The notes beneath the pieces were generated by a model. The model did no database searches. It was not told the origin of the DNA and saw only the letters and a list, made by a program, of their open reading frames with translations. Of a stretch of DNA of 64,000 bases, positions 54,300 to 62,194 are shown piece by piece (position 1 is the stretch's first letter; every line of letters starts with the position of its first letter). The stretch is from contig CAVUAF010000018.1 in the NCBI GenBank assembly GCA_963739375.1, forward strand, positions 310,001 through 374,000, in the 5' to 3' direction. This DNA comes from CAVUAF01 sp963739375. Lineage in GTDB: Bacteria > Acidobacteriota > Terriglobia > Terriglobales > Acidobacteriaceae. Position numbers and translations under genes: made by a program.

Positions 54300-54351
54300 G
54301 GGTTGTCCACACCTCTTTCCGCCCACGGCCCGCTGCCCACTCCTCTGGTGT

Positions 54352-54357
54352 TATATT
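54352..54357 (+). promoter_or_regulatory. Putative -10 box (TATATT)
   Basis: Ends 9 nt before the ATG at 54367; leader would be a few nt at most. Confidence 0.4.
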
Positions 54358-54366
54358 CCGGCCATC

Positions 54367-55155
54367 ATGACCCGCACCGCAGCTCTGGTCCTTCTGCTGT
54401 CGTCGGTCGCCGCAGCGCAAGCGCCCGCTCCGCCGATCACGGAAGACCAGCTCATCGGCACCTGGGTAGCGGTGCATCGCTCGCTCGGCGGCCTGGGATC
54501 GATCTGGGAATTCCAGCGCGGCGGCAAGCTGCAGGTGAGCTTCGGCGCCGTCGTCGAAGAGCCCTACAAGGTGGCGGGCGACCGCCTGATCATGCCTCCC
54601 GGCAGCAGCAGCCCCGGCGCCAGGCCTATGGTCATCAAGTTTCGCATCGCCGATGACTTCATGTACTGGAGCTCGCCCGAGTTGGGCGGCAAAGAGGCGC
54701 GCTTCAAGCGTACCGGGCAGCCGCCGGCGGGCGATCCGCCCATCGTCGGCGAGTGGCTCATGGATACGCCGGCAACCGAGCCCAGTACCCCCGAGGGCAA
54801 GGTCCTCGACGAAAAAAGTCAGGAGGCGATCACGCACGTAGCGCGTATGGCCATCCATGAGTACACGCGCGACGGCCTCGCCAAGTTGCGCGTACCCATG
54901 CGCACTCAAGACGGCTCCTACGACGTCAAGGACCAGACCTTTATCGTCCAGGTTCCCGGCCCCGGTGGCCCACAGCAGAAGCCCGGCCGCTTCCGCATGC
55001 AAGATGGCTTGCTCGTCCTTACCCAGCCCGACGGCAAGACGGAAGACACCTACATCCGCTCCACCGCCACCAAAGAAGAGCTGAAGCGCGCTGGGGTCAG
55101 CTACGGCGGCAAACCCGCCGACCTCGACCGGGACCCGGAGCACTGGAACCCGTAG
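54367..55155 (+). CDS. Secreted protein of unknown function
   Basis: A 262-residue exported protein. The signal peptide (AALVLLLSSVAAAQA) is followed by ITEDQLIGTWVAVHR, then GSIWEFQRGGKLQVSFGAVVEEPYKVAGDRL, a strand pattern of lipocalin-like or DUF-type stress domains, and a second related module beginning PPIVGEWLMDTP and ending FRMQDGLLVLTQPDGKTEDTYIR. The two halves look like a duplicated GTW/GEW beta-sheet module. No specific function can be given. Confidence 0.8.
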   Translation: MTRTAALVLLLSSVAAAQAPAPPITEDQLIGTWVAVHRSLGGLGSIWEFQRGGKLQVSFGAVVEEPYKVAGDRLIMPPGSSSPGARPMVIKFRIADDFMYWSSPELGGKEARFKRTGQPPAGDPPIVGEWLMDTPATEPSTPEGKVLDEKSQEAITHVARMAIHEYTRDGLAKLRVPMRTQDGSYDVKDQTFIVQVPGPGGPQQKPGRFRMQDGLLVLTQPDGKTEDTYIRSTATKEELKRAGVSYGGKPADLDRDPEHWNP

Positions 55156-55204
55156 TTGGCAGCCAGCCGCCAGTAGCCAGCAGCTAACAGCCAACTGCCA
55201 GCAG
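55156..55204. repeat. GCCAGCAGC/GCCAACTGCC word iterate
   Basis: About 50 nt of GGCAGCCAGCC, GTAGCCAGCAGC and AACAGCCAACTGCC words, one-armed, between two co-directional genes. Confidence 0.7.
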
Positions 55205-55247
55205 CGCTCTTGGCAATCGGCGCGCGCTCCGATACTCTCTCCCCGCT

Positions 55248-57371
55248 ATGAAGACCACCACGTGTCGCCACTTCGTCGCCGTTGTTCTGGTGTTGGCGCT
55301 TGCGCCTGCCGCTTTCGCCGCCGGCTTTACCCTCGAACAGGTCATGAGCGGGGCGTTTCCCAGCAACCTGGTCGCTTCCGCGCAGGGACATCGCATTGCC
55401 TGGGCGGTGTCGCAGCGCGGCCTGCGCAACGTGTATGTCGCCGACGCGCCCACCTTCAGCGCCCGCCAGGTCACGCACTACGACAAGGATGATGGCTATC
55501 CCATCGCCAGCGTGCGGCTGACCCCCGACGGCAAGACCGTGCTCTACACGCGCGGCAGCGAAACCAACCGCGAGAACGAGGTCGCCGACCCCACCAGCAA
55601 CGTCACCAAGCCGCACCAGCAGGTGTGGGCGGTGGACATTGACGCCGGCGGGCAGCCACGCCTCCTCGGCGACATGGAATGCGGCAGCGAAGGCTGCGAG
55701 GACATCGCCGTTTCACCCGACGGGCAGTGGGCGGCGTGGGCGGCGCGCCGCCAGTTGTGGATTGCGCCGGTCTCGGGCGCGGCGCCCGCCAAGCAACTTG
55801 CCTACATTCGCGGCAACAACGTTGACCCGACGTGGTCGCCAGACAGTAAGCAGGTCGCCTTCGTGAGCGAGCGCGGCGACCACAGCTTTGTCGGCATTTA
55901 CGATTTCGGGCGCGACACCATCCGCTGGATGGCGCCCAGCGTCGACCGCGACCTCCTCCCGCGCTGGTCCCCCGACGGCAAGCAGATCGCCTTCTTCCGC
56001 CTCGCCGGGCGCATGGACCGCCTCCCCAGCATCCCCATCCGCCCTGAGCCCTTCGCCATCTGGGTGGGAAATCCGGCCGACGGCGCCGCCAGGCAGATCT
56101 GGAAGAGCGGCACGGAAGAGGTGGATTCCTTCCCGCGCGGCACCGCCGACACCTCGTTCCATTTCGCGAACGGGCGCCTGGTGTTTGCTTACGAGCACGA
56201 TGGCTGGAACCACCTGTACTCGATCGCGCCCAGCGGCGGCCCGCCCACGCTGCTCACGCCCGGCGACTTCGACGTCGAGCACGTCACGCTGGCCAGCGAC
56301 CACAACAGCATCCTGTATTCCTCGAACCAGAACGACGTTGACCGCCGCCACCTATGGCGCGTGTCCGTGGCGGGCGGCACCCCGCAGGCGCTGACCCGCG
56401 GCGACGGGTCGGAGTGGGCGCCGCGCCAGACCGGCGACGGGCAGTTCACTTTCTGCTTGGGGTCGAGCGGCACCACGCCCGCGATGCCCTACGTCATCAC
56501 CCCGCAGGGCCGGCAGATGATCGCGAAAGAGCTGCTGCCCGCCGACTTCCCGTCCGCGCAGCTGGTCGAGCCCAAGCTGGTCACCTTCCCGGCGGAAGAC
56601 GGCTGGACCATCCACGGCCAGCTCTTCGTTCCCGCGGGACGCACCGCGCCGGGCCCGGCGCTACTCTTCATGCATGGCGGCTCGAAGCGGCAGATGCTGC
56701 TCGGCTTCCACTACATGTACTACTACCACGGGTCGTACGCCGAGAATCAGTACCTGGCGTCGCTGGGGTACGTGGTGCTTTCGGTGAATTACCGCACCGG
56801 GATCATGTATGGGCGGAAGTTCCGCGAGCCGGCCGACGGCGGCTGGCGGGGCGCCAGCGAGTACAAGGACATCGTCGCCGCCGCCCGCTATCTGCAGACT
56901 CTGCCCATCGTGGACAAGGCGAAGATCGGCCTCTGGGGCGGCTCTTACGGCGGCTTCCTGACGGCGATGGGCCTGGCGCGCAACTCCGACATCTTCGCCG
57001 CCGGCGTTGACATGCACGGGGTGCACGACTGGTCAGTGCGGACGCGCGGCGCCCAGGGCGCGGAAGCGGCGCCCGACGCGCGCGAGGCACAGCGGCTGGC
57101 CTTCGAGTCGTCGCCGAATTCCTCCATTGCGAAGTGGCGCTCGCCGGTGCTGCTCATCCAGGGCGACGACGACCGCAACGTCGCCTTCAGCCAGACGGTG
57201 GACTTGGCGCAGCGCCTGCGCGCCCAGCACGTGCCCTTCGAGCAGCTCGTCTTTCCCGACGAGATCCACGACTTCCTGCTCTGGCGCAGCTGGGTGGCGG
57301 CATATCGCGCCGGGGCTGACTTCTTCGACCGCGTGCTGAAGCGCGGCGAAGCCATCAAGCCCGCGGAGTGA
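55248..57371 (+). CDS. Secreted S9 prolyl-oligopeptidase-family peptidase
   Basis: An intact 707-residue exported serine peptidase. A signal peptide (VVLVLALAPAAFAAG) is followed by a beta-propeller (about 30-440: VRLTPDGKTVLYT, VSPDGQWAAW, WSPDSKQVAF, WSPDGKQIAF) and an alpha/beta hydrolase with nucleophile GLWGGSYGGFLTAMG, Asp in LIQGDDDRNV and His in PDEIHDFLLWR. It resembles dipeptidyl-peptidase IV/prolyl oligopeptidase-like exported enzymes. It is a paralogue of the frameshifted S9 gene at 23629, and the lactate permease starts 3 nt after its stop. Confidence 0.94.
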   Translation: MKTTTCRHFVAVVLVLALAPAAFAAGFTLEQVMSGAFPSNLVASAQGHRIAWAVSQRGLRNVYVADAPTFSARQVTHYDKDDGYPIASVRLTPDGKTVLYTRGSETNRENEVADPTSNVTKPHQQVWAVDIDAGGQPRLLGDMECGSEGCEDIAVSPDGQWAAWAARRQLWIAPVSGAAPAKQLAYIRGNNVDPTWSPDSKQVAFVSERGDHSFVGIYDFGRDTIRWMAPSVDRDLLPRWSPDGKQIAFFRLAGRMDRLPSIPIRPEPFAIWVGNPADGAARQIWKSGTEEVDSFPRGTADTSFHFANGRLVFAYEHDGWNHLYSIAPSGGPPTLLTPGDFDVEHVTLASDHNSILYSSNQNDVDRRHLWRVSVAGGTPQALTRGDGSEWAPRQTGDGQFTFCLGSSGTTPAMPYVITPQGRQMIAKELLPADFPSAQLVEPKLVTFPAEDGWTIHGQLFVPAGRTAPGPALLFMHGGSKRQMLLGFHYMYYYHGSYAENQYLASLGYVVLSVNYRTGIMYGRKFREPADGGWRGASEYKDIVAAARYLQTLPIVDKAKIGLWGGSYGGFLTAMGLARNSDIFAAGVDMHGVHDWSVRTRGAQGAEAAPDAREAQRLAFESSPNSSIAKWRSPVLLIQGDDDRNVAFSQTVDLAQRLRAQHVPFEQLVFPDEIHDFLLWRSWVAAYRAGADFFDRVLKRGEAIKPAE

Positions 57372-57374
57372 GAG

Positions 57375-59030
57375 GTGCCCTGGTCCCAGGTCTACGACCC
57401 CTTCGGCCACTGGTGGCTCTCGACCCTGGTAGCCTCACTGCCCCTGGTGGTGGTGCTGGGACTGCTCGCGTTCGCGCGCGTCAAGGCGCACGTGGCGGCC
57501 GGCGCCGGCGTCCTGGCGGCCATTCTGGTGGGGGTCTTCGCTTTCACCATGCCGGCGCGGCTGGCGCTGGCCAGCTTCCTCTACGGCGTCGCCTTCGGCC
57601 TCAAGATCGCCTGGATCGTGGTCGCCGCCGTCTTTCTGTACGACCTCGCGGTCCATACCGGACAATTCGAGATCATGAAGCAGTCGGTGGCGCGCATCAC
57701 GCCCGACCGCCGGCTGCAACTGCTGCTGGTGGCCTTCTGCTTCGGCGCGTTTCTCGAGGGCGCCGCGGGTTTCGGCGCGCCGGTGGCGATTGCGGGCGCG
57801 TTAATGATCGGGCTGGGGTTCGATCCCTTTCACGCGGCCGTGCTCGCCCTGATCGCCAACACCGCGCCGGTAGCCTGGGGCGCCATCGGGACGCCGGTCC
57901 ACACCCTGGCCGCCGTGACCGGGCTGCCCGACGCGCAGCTCAGCGCCATGATCGGGCGCATCCTGCCCTTTGCCGCGGTCATCGTGCCGTTCTGGCTGGT
58001 GCGCGCGCTGGTGGGATGGTGCGAGACGCTGGAAGTGCTGCCCGCGATCCTGGTGGTGGGCGTGTCGTGTGGCCTGACGCAGTTCCTCTGGTCGAACTAC
58101 GTGGACAGCAACCTGGTGGACATTGCCAGCGGCGTGGTCTCGCTGGTGGCGACGCTGCTGTTCTTGCGGGTGTGGAAACCGCGGCGGGTGTGGCGGTTCG
58201 CGCACGACGACGCAGGTGTAGCGCCGGCCGCCTCGGCCGGCGCGCCGGCACTGCGCGCCGGCAGGGTCGCGCGGGCCTGGCTGCCGTTCGCCATCCTCTC
58301 GCTGTTTGTGCTCGTGTGGGGGCTGCCGCCGATCAAGGCCGCCATGAATCGCACTACGACGCCGGCAGCGGCGCGCGGCGGCTGGGACGTTCCCGGTCTG
58401 CATCGCTTGGTGGTGCGCACCGCGCCGGTGGTGACGCAGGCCGCGCCGGAACCGGCAAAGTTCGATTTCAACTGGCTCTCGGCCACCGGCACCGGCTGCT
58501 TTTTCGCCGCCGTGCTCTCCGGACTGCTGCTGGGCGTTAGGCCGCGCGCGCAGGTCGCCATCTTCGCGCGCACGCTCGTGCGCATGCGCTACGCCGTGCT
58601 GGCCATCTGCCTGATGCTGGGTCTCGGGTACGTCACGCGTTACTCGGGCATGGACGCCGTGCTGGCCATCGCCTTCACCCGCAGCGGCGGGCTGTTCCCG
58701 TTTTTTGGGACGTTTCTCGGCTGGCTGGGCGTGGCGCTGACCGGCAGCGACACCTCGTCCAACGCGCTCTTCGGCAGCTTGCAGCGCATCACGGCGGAAC
58801 AGCTGCACCTGAGCCCCATCCTCATGGGCGCGGCCAACAGCGCCGGCGGTGTGATGGGGAAGATGGTGGACGCGCAGTCCATTGTGGTCGCCGCCGCCGC
58901 GACCAACCAGGTGGGCAACGAGGGCTCCATCCTGCGCTACCTGTTCTGGCACTCCATCGCCCTGGCCTCGATTGTCGGCGCCATTGTCCTCGCCTACGCC
59001 TACCTCTTCCCATCCGCCGTGCCGCGGTAG
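57375..59030 (+). CDS. lctP: L-lactate permease family transporter
   Basis: A 551-residue LctP-family symporter for lactate or glycolate with about 12-14 membrane helices. Signature stretches are FCFGAFLEGAAGFGAPVAIAGALMIGLGF, NTAPVAWGAIGTPVHTLAAVTGL and, near the end, GSDTSSNALFGSLQ and AATNQVGNEGSILRYL. Start GTG 57375 lies 3 nt after the peptidase stop, so translation is probably coupled. A palindrome insertion in the central cytoplasmic loop encodes GVAPAASAGAPALRAG (58216-58260). The FAD/Fe-S dehydrogenase 3 kb upstream may use the imported substrate. Confidence 0.95.
   Translation: MPWSQVYDPFGHWWLSTLVASLPLVVVLGLLAFARVKAHVAAGAGVLAAILVGVFAFTMPARLALASFLYGVAFGLKIAWIVVAAVFLYDLAVHTGQFEIMKQSVARITPDRRLQLLLVAFCFGAFLEGAAGFGAPVAIAGALMIGLGFDPFHAAVLALIANTAPVAWGAIGTPVHTLAAVTGLPDAQLSAMIGRILPFAAVIVPFWLVRALVGWCETLEVLPAILVVGVSCGLTQFLWSNYVDSNLVDIASGVVSLVATLLFLRVWKPRRVWRFAHDDAGVAPAASAGAPALRAGRVARAWLPFAILSLFVLVWGLPPIKAAMNRTTTPAAARGGWDVPGLHRLVVRTAPVVTQAAPEPAKFDFNWLSATGTGCFFAAVLSGLLLGVRPRAQVAIFARTLVRMRYAVLAICLMLGLGYVTRYSGMDAVLAIAFTRSGGLFPFFGTFLGWLGVALTGSDTSSNALFGSLQRITAEQLHLSPILMGAANSAGGVMGKMVDAQSIVVAAAATNQVGNEGSILRYLFWHSIALASIVGAIVLAYAYLFPSAVPR
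58216..58242 (+). repeat. GTGTAGCGCCGGCCGCC..GGCCGGCG palindrome in frame in lctP
   Basis: Close relative of the intergenic palindrome at 26646-26675; encodes GVAPAASAG in a hydrophilic loop. Confidence 0.7.
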
Positions 59031-59061
59031 GGCGCGCGCGCAGGCCCAGGCATAAGGCAAC

Positions 59062-59086
59062 AAAAAAGCCGCTTACCAAGCGGCTT
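59062..59086 (-). terminator. Rho-independent terminator of the PEP-CTERM gene
   Basis: Stem AAGCCGCTT/AAGCGGCTT with a three-base loop, followed on the minus strand by TTTTTT. It also lies 32 nt beyond the convergent lctP stop. Confidence 0.9.
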
Positions 59087-59106
59087 GAGCGAATAAGGAT
59101 TCGACC

Positions 59107-59775
59107 TTACTTTGTCAGCTTGCGGCGCAGCAAGCCGGCCAGACCGGCCAGGCCGCTGCCGAACAGCAGCAAAGAGGAAGGCTCGGGCACCTTGCCGACG
59201 GCAAAATTATCTGCCTCCAGCGCCCGGTTGCTGGACCCGATGGTGACGCTGTTCAGGGTTCCGCCGTTTACCGTGAAGTCGTAGTACGCGCTCGCCTGCG
59301 GGTTGCCGCAAGGGGGGCAATCGAACGGTACACCGGTAAGATTAGACAGGTCGGTGCCGGAGAACGTAAACGTGCCGCCCGTCGTATCGAACGTGATGGT
59401 GTTGTACGTATCCAGCGATCCCCAGTACAGGCCGAAATAGTTGTTGCCGGTGGTGCTGAAGGTCACTACGTACTGCTGCGCCGGATTACTGCCGTCCTGC
59501 GGCACGGAAATATACTGCGTAACATCCCCGGTCGGAGCGCGATGCAACCCGTCCACGCTGCCGGTGTAAAAGCCGAAATCCCCCGTGATGGTGAATACAC
59601 CTTCAGTGTAGGGCGAGGTTGCCACCGCCGGTGCGTTGAAAAACGCCTGATTCGCGGTCGGTACAGGAGTGAAAAGTCCGGCTGACGTAGTCACGGTGAT
59701 GCTGGTGGCCGTGGCCGCAACCGCGCCGGCCAACAGCATCGCAAGCGTAACCAACAGAGCGTTTCTAAGTTTCAT
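59107..59775 (-). CDS. PEP-CTERM sorting-domain protein
   Basis: A 222-residue exported protein with signal peptide (LLVTLAMLLAGAVAATATS) and a C-terminal sorting signal VPEPSSLLLFGSGLAGLAGLLRRK: PEP motif, hydrophobic helix, basic tail. It would be cleaved by exosortase, which is encoded elsewhere. The middle is Thr/Gly/Tyr-rich beta structure (NNYFGLYWGSLDTYNTITFDTTGGTFTFSG) with a CPPC pair. Probably a surface or extracellular-matrix protein. It has its own terminator. Confidence 0.93.
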   Translation of the reverse strand: MKLRNALLVTLAMLLAGAVAATATSITVTTSAGLFTPVPTANQAFFNAPAVATSPYTEGVFTITGDFGFYTGSVDGLHRAPTGDVTQYISVPQDGSNPAQQYVVTFSTTGNNYFGLYWGSLDTYNTITFDTTGGTFTFSGTDLSNLTGVPFDCPPCGNPQASAYYDFTVNGGTLNSVTIGSSNRALEADNFAVGKVPEPSSLLLFGSGLAGLAGLLRRKLTK

Positions 59776-60069
59776 ACGCCATGGCTCCCGGTTCTGTGGA
59801 GGAGTTGCCTTGCAGCAGGGTCAAGCACAGTCTCTCATCACCCTCCCCGGCGGGAAAGGTCACAGCGGTAACCAGCCCCGGAACCAAGGTAATCGCCGAG
59901 CGGACGCCCAGCACGACCAACCAGGTAGGCAACGAGGGCTCGATCCTGCGCCTGGCGCCGGGCGCGGTGCCGCGGTCGTTCGAGGTCATCCGGAGCGCAC
60001 CCGTTTTTCTGCAACTTCCCGCTTGCCCGTGGATCGTATGGCAGTAAGCTGGTTGCAACGGGGCCGAAC
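59776..60069. other. Divergent intergenic region with an lctP-derived fragment
   Basis: 294 nt between the PEP-CTERM gene and msrP. It contains a 37-nt near copy of the lctP 3-prime region (59915-59951); otherwise no gene is supported. Confidence 0.5.
59915..59951 (+). pseudogene. Remnant of a lactate permease gene
   Basis: 37 nt match lctP 58901-58937 with two differences, both synonymous in the lctP frame (encoding TNQVGNEGSILR). About 20 nt later GCGGTGCCGCGGT resembles the lctP terminus. This looks like the decayed end of a second lctP-like gene. Confidence 0.55.
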
Positions 60070-61044
60070 ATGCTGATCCGCAAAGCACCTGACATTCGTT
60101 CGTCGGAGATCACGCCGCAGTCTGCCTACCTGAACCGCCGCCGCTTCCTCGCGCTGGGGGCGGGGACGGCGGGCGCCGCCGCCATTGCTGCCGCGGGCGT
60201 GCGCGTAGCCGAGCCGCAAGCCGCGGTCCACGCCGCCTCGCTGCCGCCGTTCACGAAAAGCGCCTTCAGCACCAGCGAAACGGCGACGCCGAAAAAGGAC
60301 ATCACCAGCTACAACAACTACTACGAGTTCAGCACCGACAAGTACGAACCTGCGGGCATGGCGCGCAATTTCAGAACCCGCCCCTGGACGGTGAAGATCG
60401 AAGGCCTGGTCAAGACGCCCAAGACCCTCGACGTGGACGCCATCCTCAAGGCCAACCCGCTCGAAGAGCGCATCTATCGCCACCGCTGCGTGGAAGGCTG
60501 GTCGATGGTGATCCCGTGGGTCGGCTTCCCGCTGGGCAACCTGCTCAAGCAGGCGGAGCCGCTGGGCAAGGCCCGGTACGTGGAGTTCACCACCATCCTG
60601 GCGCCCGAGCAGATGCCGGGGCAGCGCGGCGGCGTGCTGGAGTGGCCGTACCTCGAAGGCCTGCGCCTCGATGAGGCCATGCACCCGCTGGCGATCCTCG
60701 CGGTCGGCCTCTACGGCGACGTGCTGCCCAATCAGGATGGCGCGCCCATCCGCCTGGTGGTGCCGTGGAAATACGGCTTCAAGAGCATCAAGGCCATCGT
60801 CAAAATCAAGCTGGTCGAGAAGGAGCCCGTTAACACCTGGAACCAGCAGGCGCCCAACGAGTACGGCTTCTACTCCAACGTGAATCCTAACGTGGACCAT
60901 CCCCGCTGGAGCCAGAAGACCGAGCGCCGCATCGACGGCAGCTTCTTCAACAGCATCCGGAAAATCCCGACCCAGATGTTCAACGGCTACGGCGCCCAGG
61001 TGGCAAGCCTCTACAACGGGATGGACCTACGGAAATATTTTTGA
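60070..61044 (+). CDS. msrP: Protein-methionine-sulfoxide reductase catalytic subunit
   Basis: A 324-residue periplasmic molybdoenzyme that repairs oxidised methionines in envelope proteins. The twin-arginine signal NRRRFLALGAGTAGAAAIAA is at about 23-45, and the molybdopterin-cysteine is Cys140 in YRHRCVEGWSMVIPW. LAVGLYGDVLPNQDGAPIRLVVPWKYGFKSIK and the terminal MFNGYGAQVASLYNGMDLRKYF are hallmark MsrP. It is exported folded by Tat. msrQ follows after 118 nt filled by a large inverted repeat. Confidence 0.96.
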   Translation: MLIRKAPDIRSSEITPQSAYLNRRRFLALGAGTAGAAAIAAAGVRVAEPQAAVHAASLPPFTKSAFSTSETATPKKDITSYNNYYEFSTDKYEPAGMARNFRTRPWTVKIEGLVKTPKTLDVDAILKANPLEERIYRHRCVEGWSMVIPWVGFPLGNLLKQAEPLGKARYVEFTTILAPEQMPGQRGGVLEWPYLEGLRLDEAMHPLAILAVGLYGDVLPNQDGAPIRLVVPWKYGFKSIKAIVKIKLVEKEPVNTWNQQAPNEYGFYSNVNPNVDHPRWSQKTERRIDGSFFNSIRKIPTQMFNGYGAQVASLYNGMDLRKYF

Positions 61045-61157
61045 ATTGAGAAATTGGGAAATTGAGTAATTTAAAGCCGAGCGTGCGGCGCACTTTTCTG
61101 TTACTCACTTCCCCAATTACTCAATTACTCAATTCCCCAATTTCTCAATTGCTCAAT
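61044..61157. repeat. AATTGAG/CTCAATT word-iterated inverted repeat between msrP and msrQ
   Basis: Left arm (61044-61072) of AATTGAG/AAATTGGG words, right arm (61104-61157) of CAATTACT/CAATTCCCC words. The loop holds AGCGTGCGGCGC (61080-61091), identical to the infC-rpmI loop. Confidence 0.9.
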
Positions 61158-61162
61158 CGCGA

Positions 61163-61783
61163 ATGAAACCCGTCCTGCTGAAGACCGCCGTCTGGCTCGC
61201 CTGCCTCACGCCGCTGGGGCTGTTGCTGTACAAGGGCGTGACCGGCAACCTGGGCGCGAACCCGATCGAGGTCATCACCCACGCCACCGGTGACTGGACC
61301 ATCCGCTTGCTGCTGGCGACGCTGGCGATTACGCCGCTGCGCCGCCTGGCGGGCTGGCACGCGCTTATCAGGTTCCGCCGGCTGCTCGGCCTGTTTGCTT
61401 TCTTCTACGGCGTGCTGCACTTCATCACCTACATCTGGCTCGACAAGTTCTTCGACGTTGGCGAGATGCTGAAGGACATCGCCAAGCGCAAGTTCATCAC
61501 CGTCGGCTTCGCTGCCTTCGTGCTGTTGCTGCCCTTGGTAGTCACCTCGACCGCGGGCTGGATCCGCCGCCTCGGCTGGCGCTGGCAGGTGCTCCACCGC
61601 CTGATCTACCTCTCCGCGCTGCTGGGGATCATTCACTACTGGTGGCTGGTGAAGGCCGACGTCCACCTGCCCGCGACCTATGCGGCGGTGTTCGCGTTGT
61701 TCATGCTGCCGCGGATCATCCTTTGGGCCCGCGATGCCCGGCGCAAGGCGGCGACCGGTGCGGCGCGGCGGGTCGCCGTCTAG
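61163..61783 (+). CDS. msrQ: MsrQ heme-binding membrane subunit
   Basis: A 206-residue inner-membrane protein that passes electrons from the quinone pool to MsrP through b-type heme. It has six hydrophobic helices in the ferric-reductase-like transmembrane fold and the conserved histidine-bearing segments YGVLHFITYIWLD, WQVLHRLIYLSALLGIIHYWWLV. It completes the msrPQ system. The ATG at 61163 lies 6 nt after the inverted repeat with no clear Shine-Dalgarno sequence. Confidence 0.95.
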   Translation: MKPVLLKTAVWLACLTPLGLLLYKGVTGNLGANPIEVITHATGDWTIRLLLATLAITPLRRLAGWHALIRFRRLLGLFAFFYGVLHFITYIWLDKFFDVGEMLKDIAKRKFITVGFAAFVLLLPLVVTSTAGWIRRLGWRWQVLHRLIYLSALLGIIHYWWLVKADVHLPATYAAVFALFMLPRIILWARDARRKAATGAARRVAV

Positions 61784-61804
61784 CCCTGGAAAAACGTCCC
61801 GCCG

Positions 61805-62116
61805 CTACTTGCCCGCCGTTGGGCGCACCGCGCCCGCCTTGATGGTGAACGAATCGACGACCGTCCACTGCGCCTGTCCCTCGGCCAGTTCTACCTTGTC
61901 CATGGTGAATTCCACCTGGTCGCGGCTGACGTACAGGGAGCAGAAGTGATACGTCGCGCCGGGCTCCCGGTAGGCGTCGTCGGGGTGGCGCTCGATGCGG
62001 TAGGGGGTGGCACGGCCGCCGCCGATCGTGATGTAGGTGACGCCGTTGCGCTCGTAGTGCTCGTAGTTGTGCACGTGCCCGGCGAGCACCACGATCGGCT
62101 TGTTGAGCCTCGCCAT
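61805..62116 (-). pseudogene. C-terminal fragment of a secreted-type metallophosphoesterase
   Basis: 103 codons from ATG 62116 encode the end of a calcineurin-like phosphoesterase: VVLAGHVHNYEHYERNGVTYITIGGGRATPY, with the last metal GHxH and the C-terminal beta domain. The N-terminal metal motifs (DxH, GDxxD, GNH) are missing, because sequence upstream becomes unrelated and runs into the divergent aldehyde dehydrogenase. It is a 5-prime-truncated remnant, or a very short derived gene. Confidence 0.7.
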
Positions 62117-62194
62117 CTTCGGCGCCCGTAGGTCTATGATTCTGGGTTCCACCAGCAGGCCAGGGCACTCAATATTCTGGCGAAGGCGGCTGCC

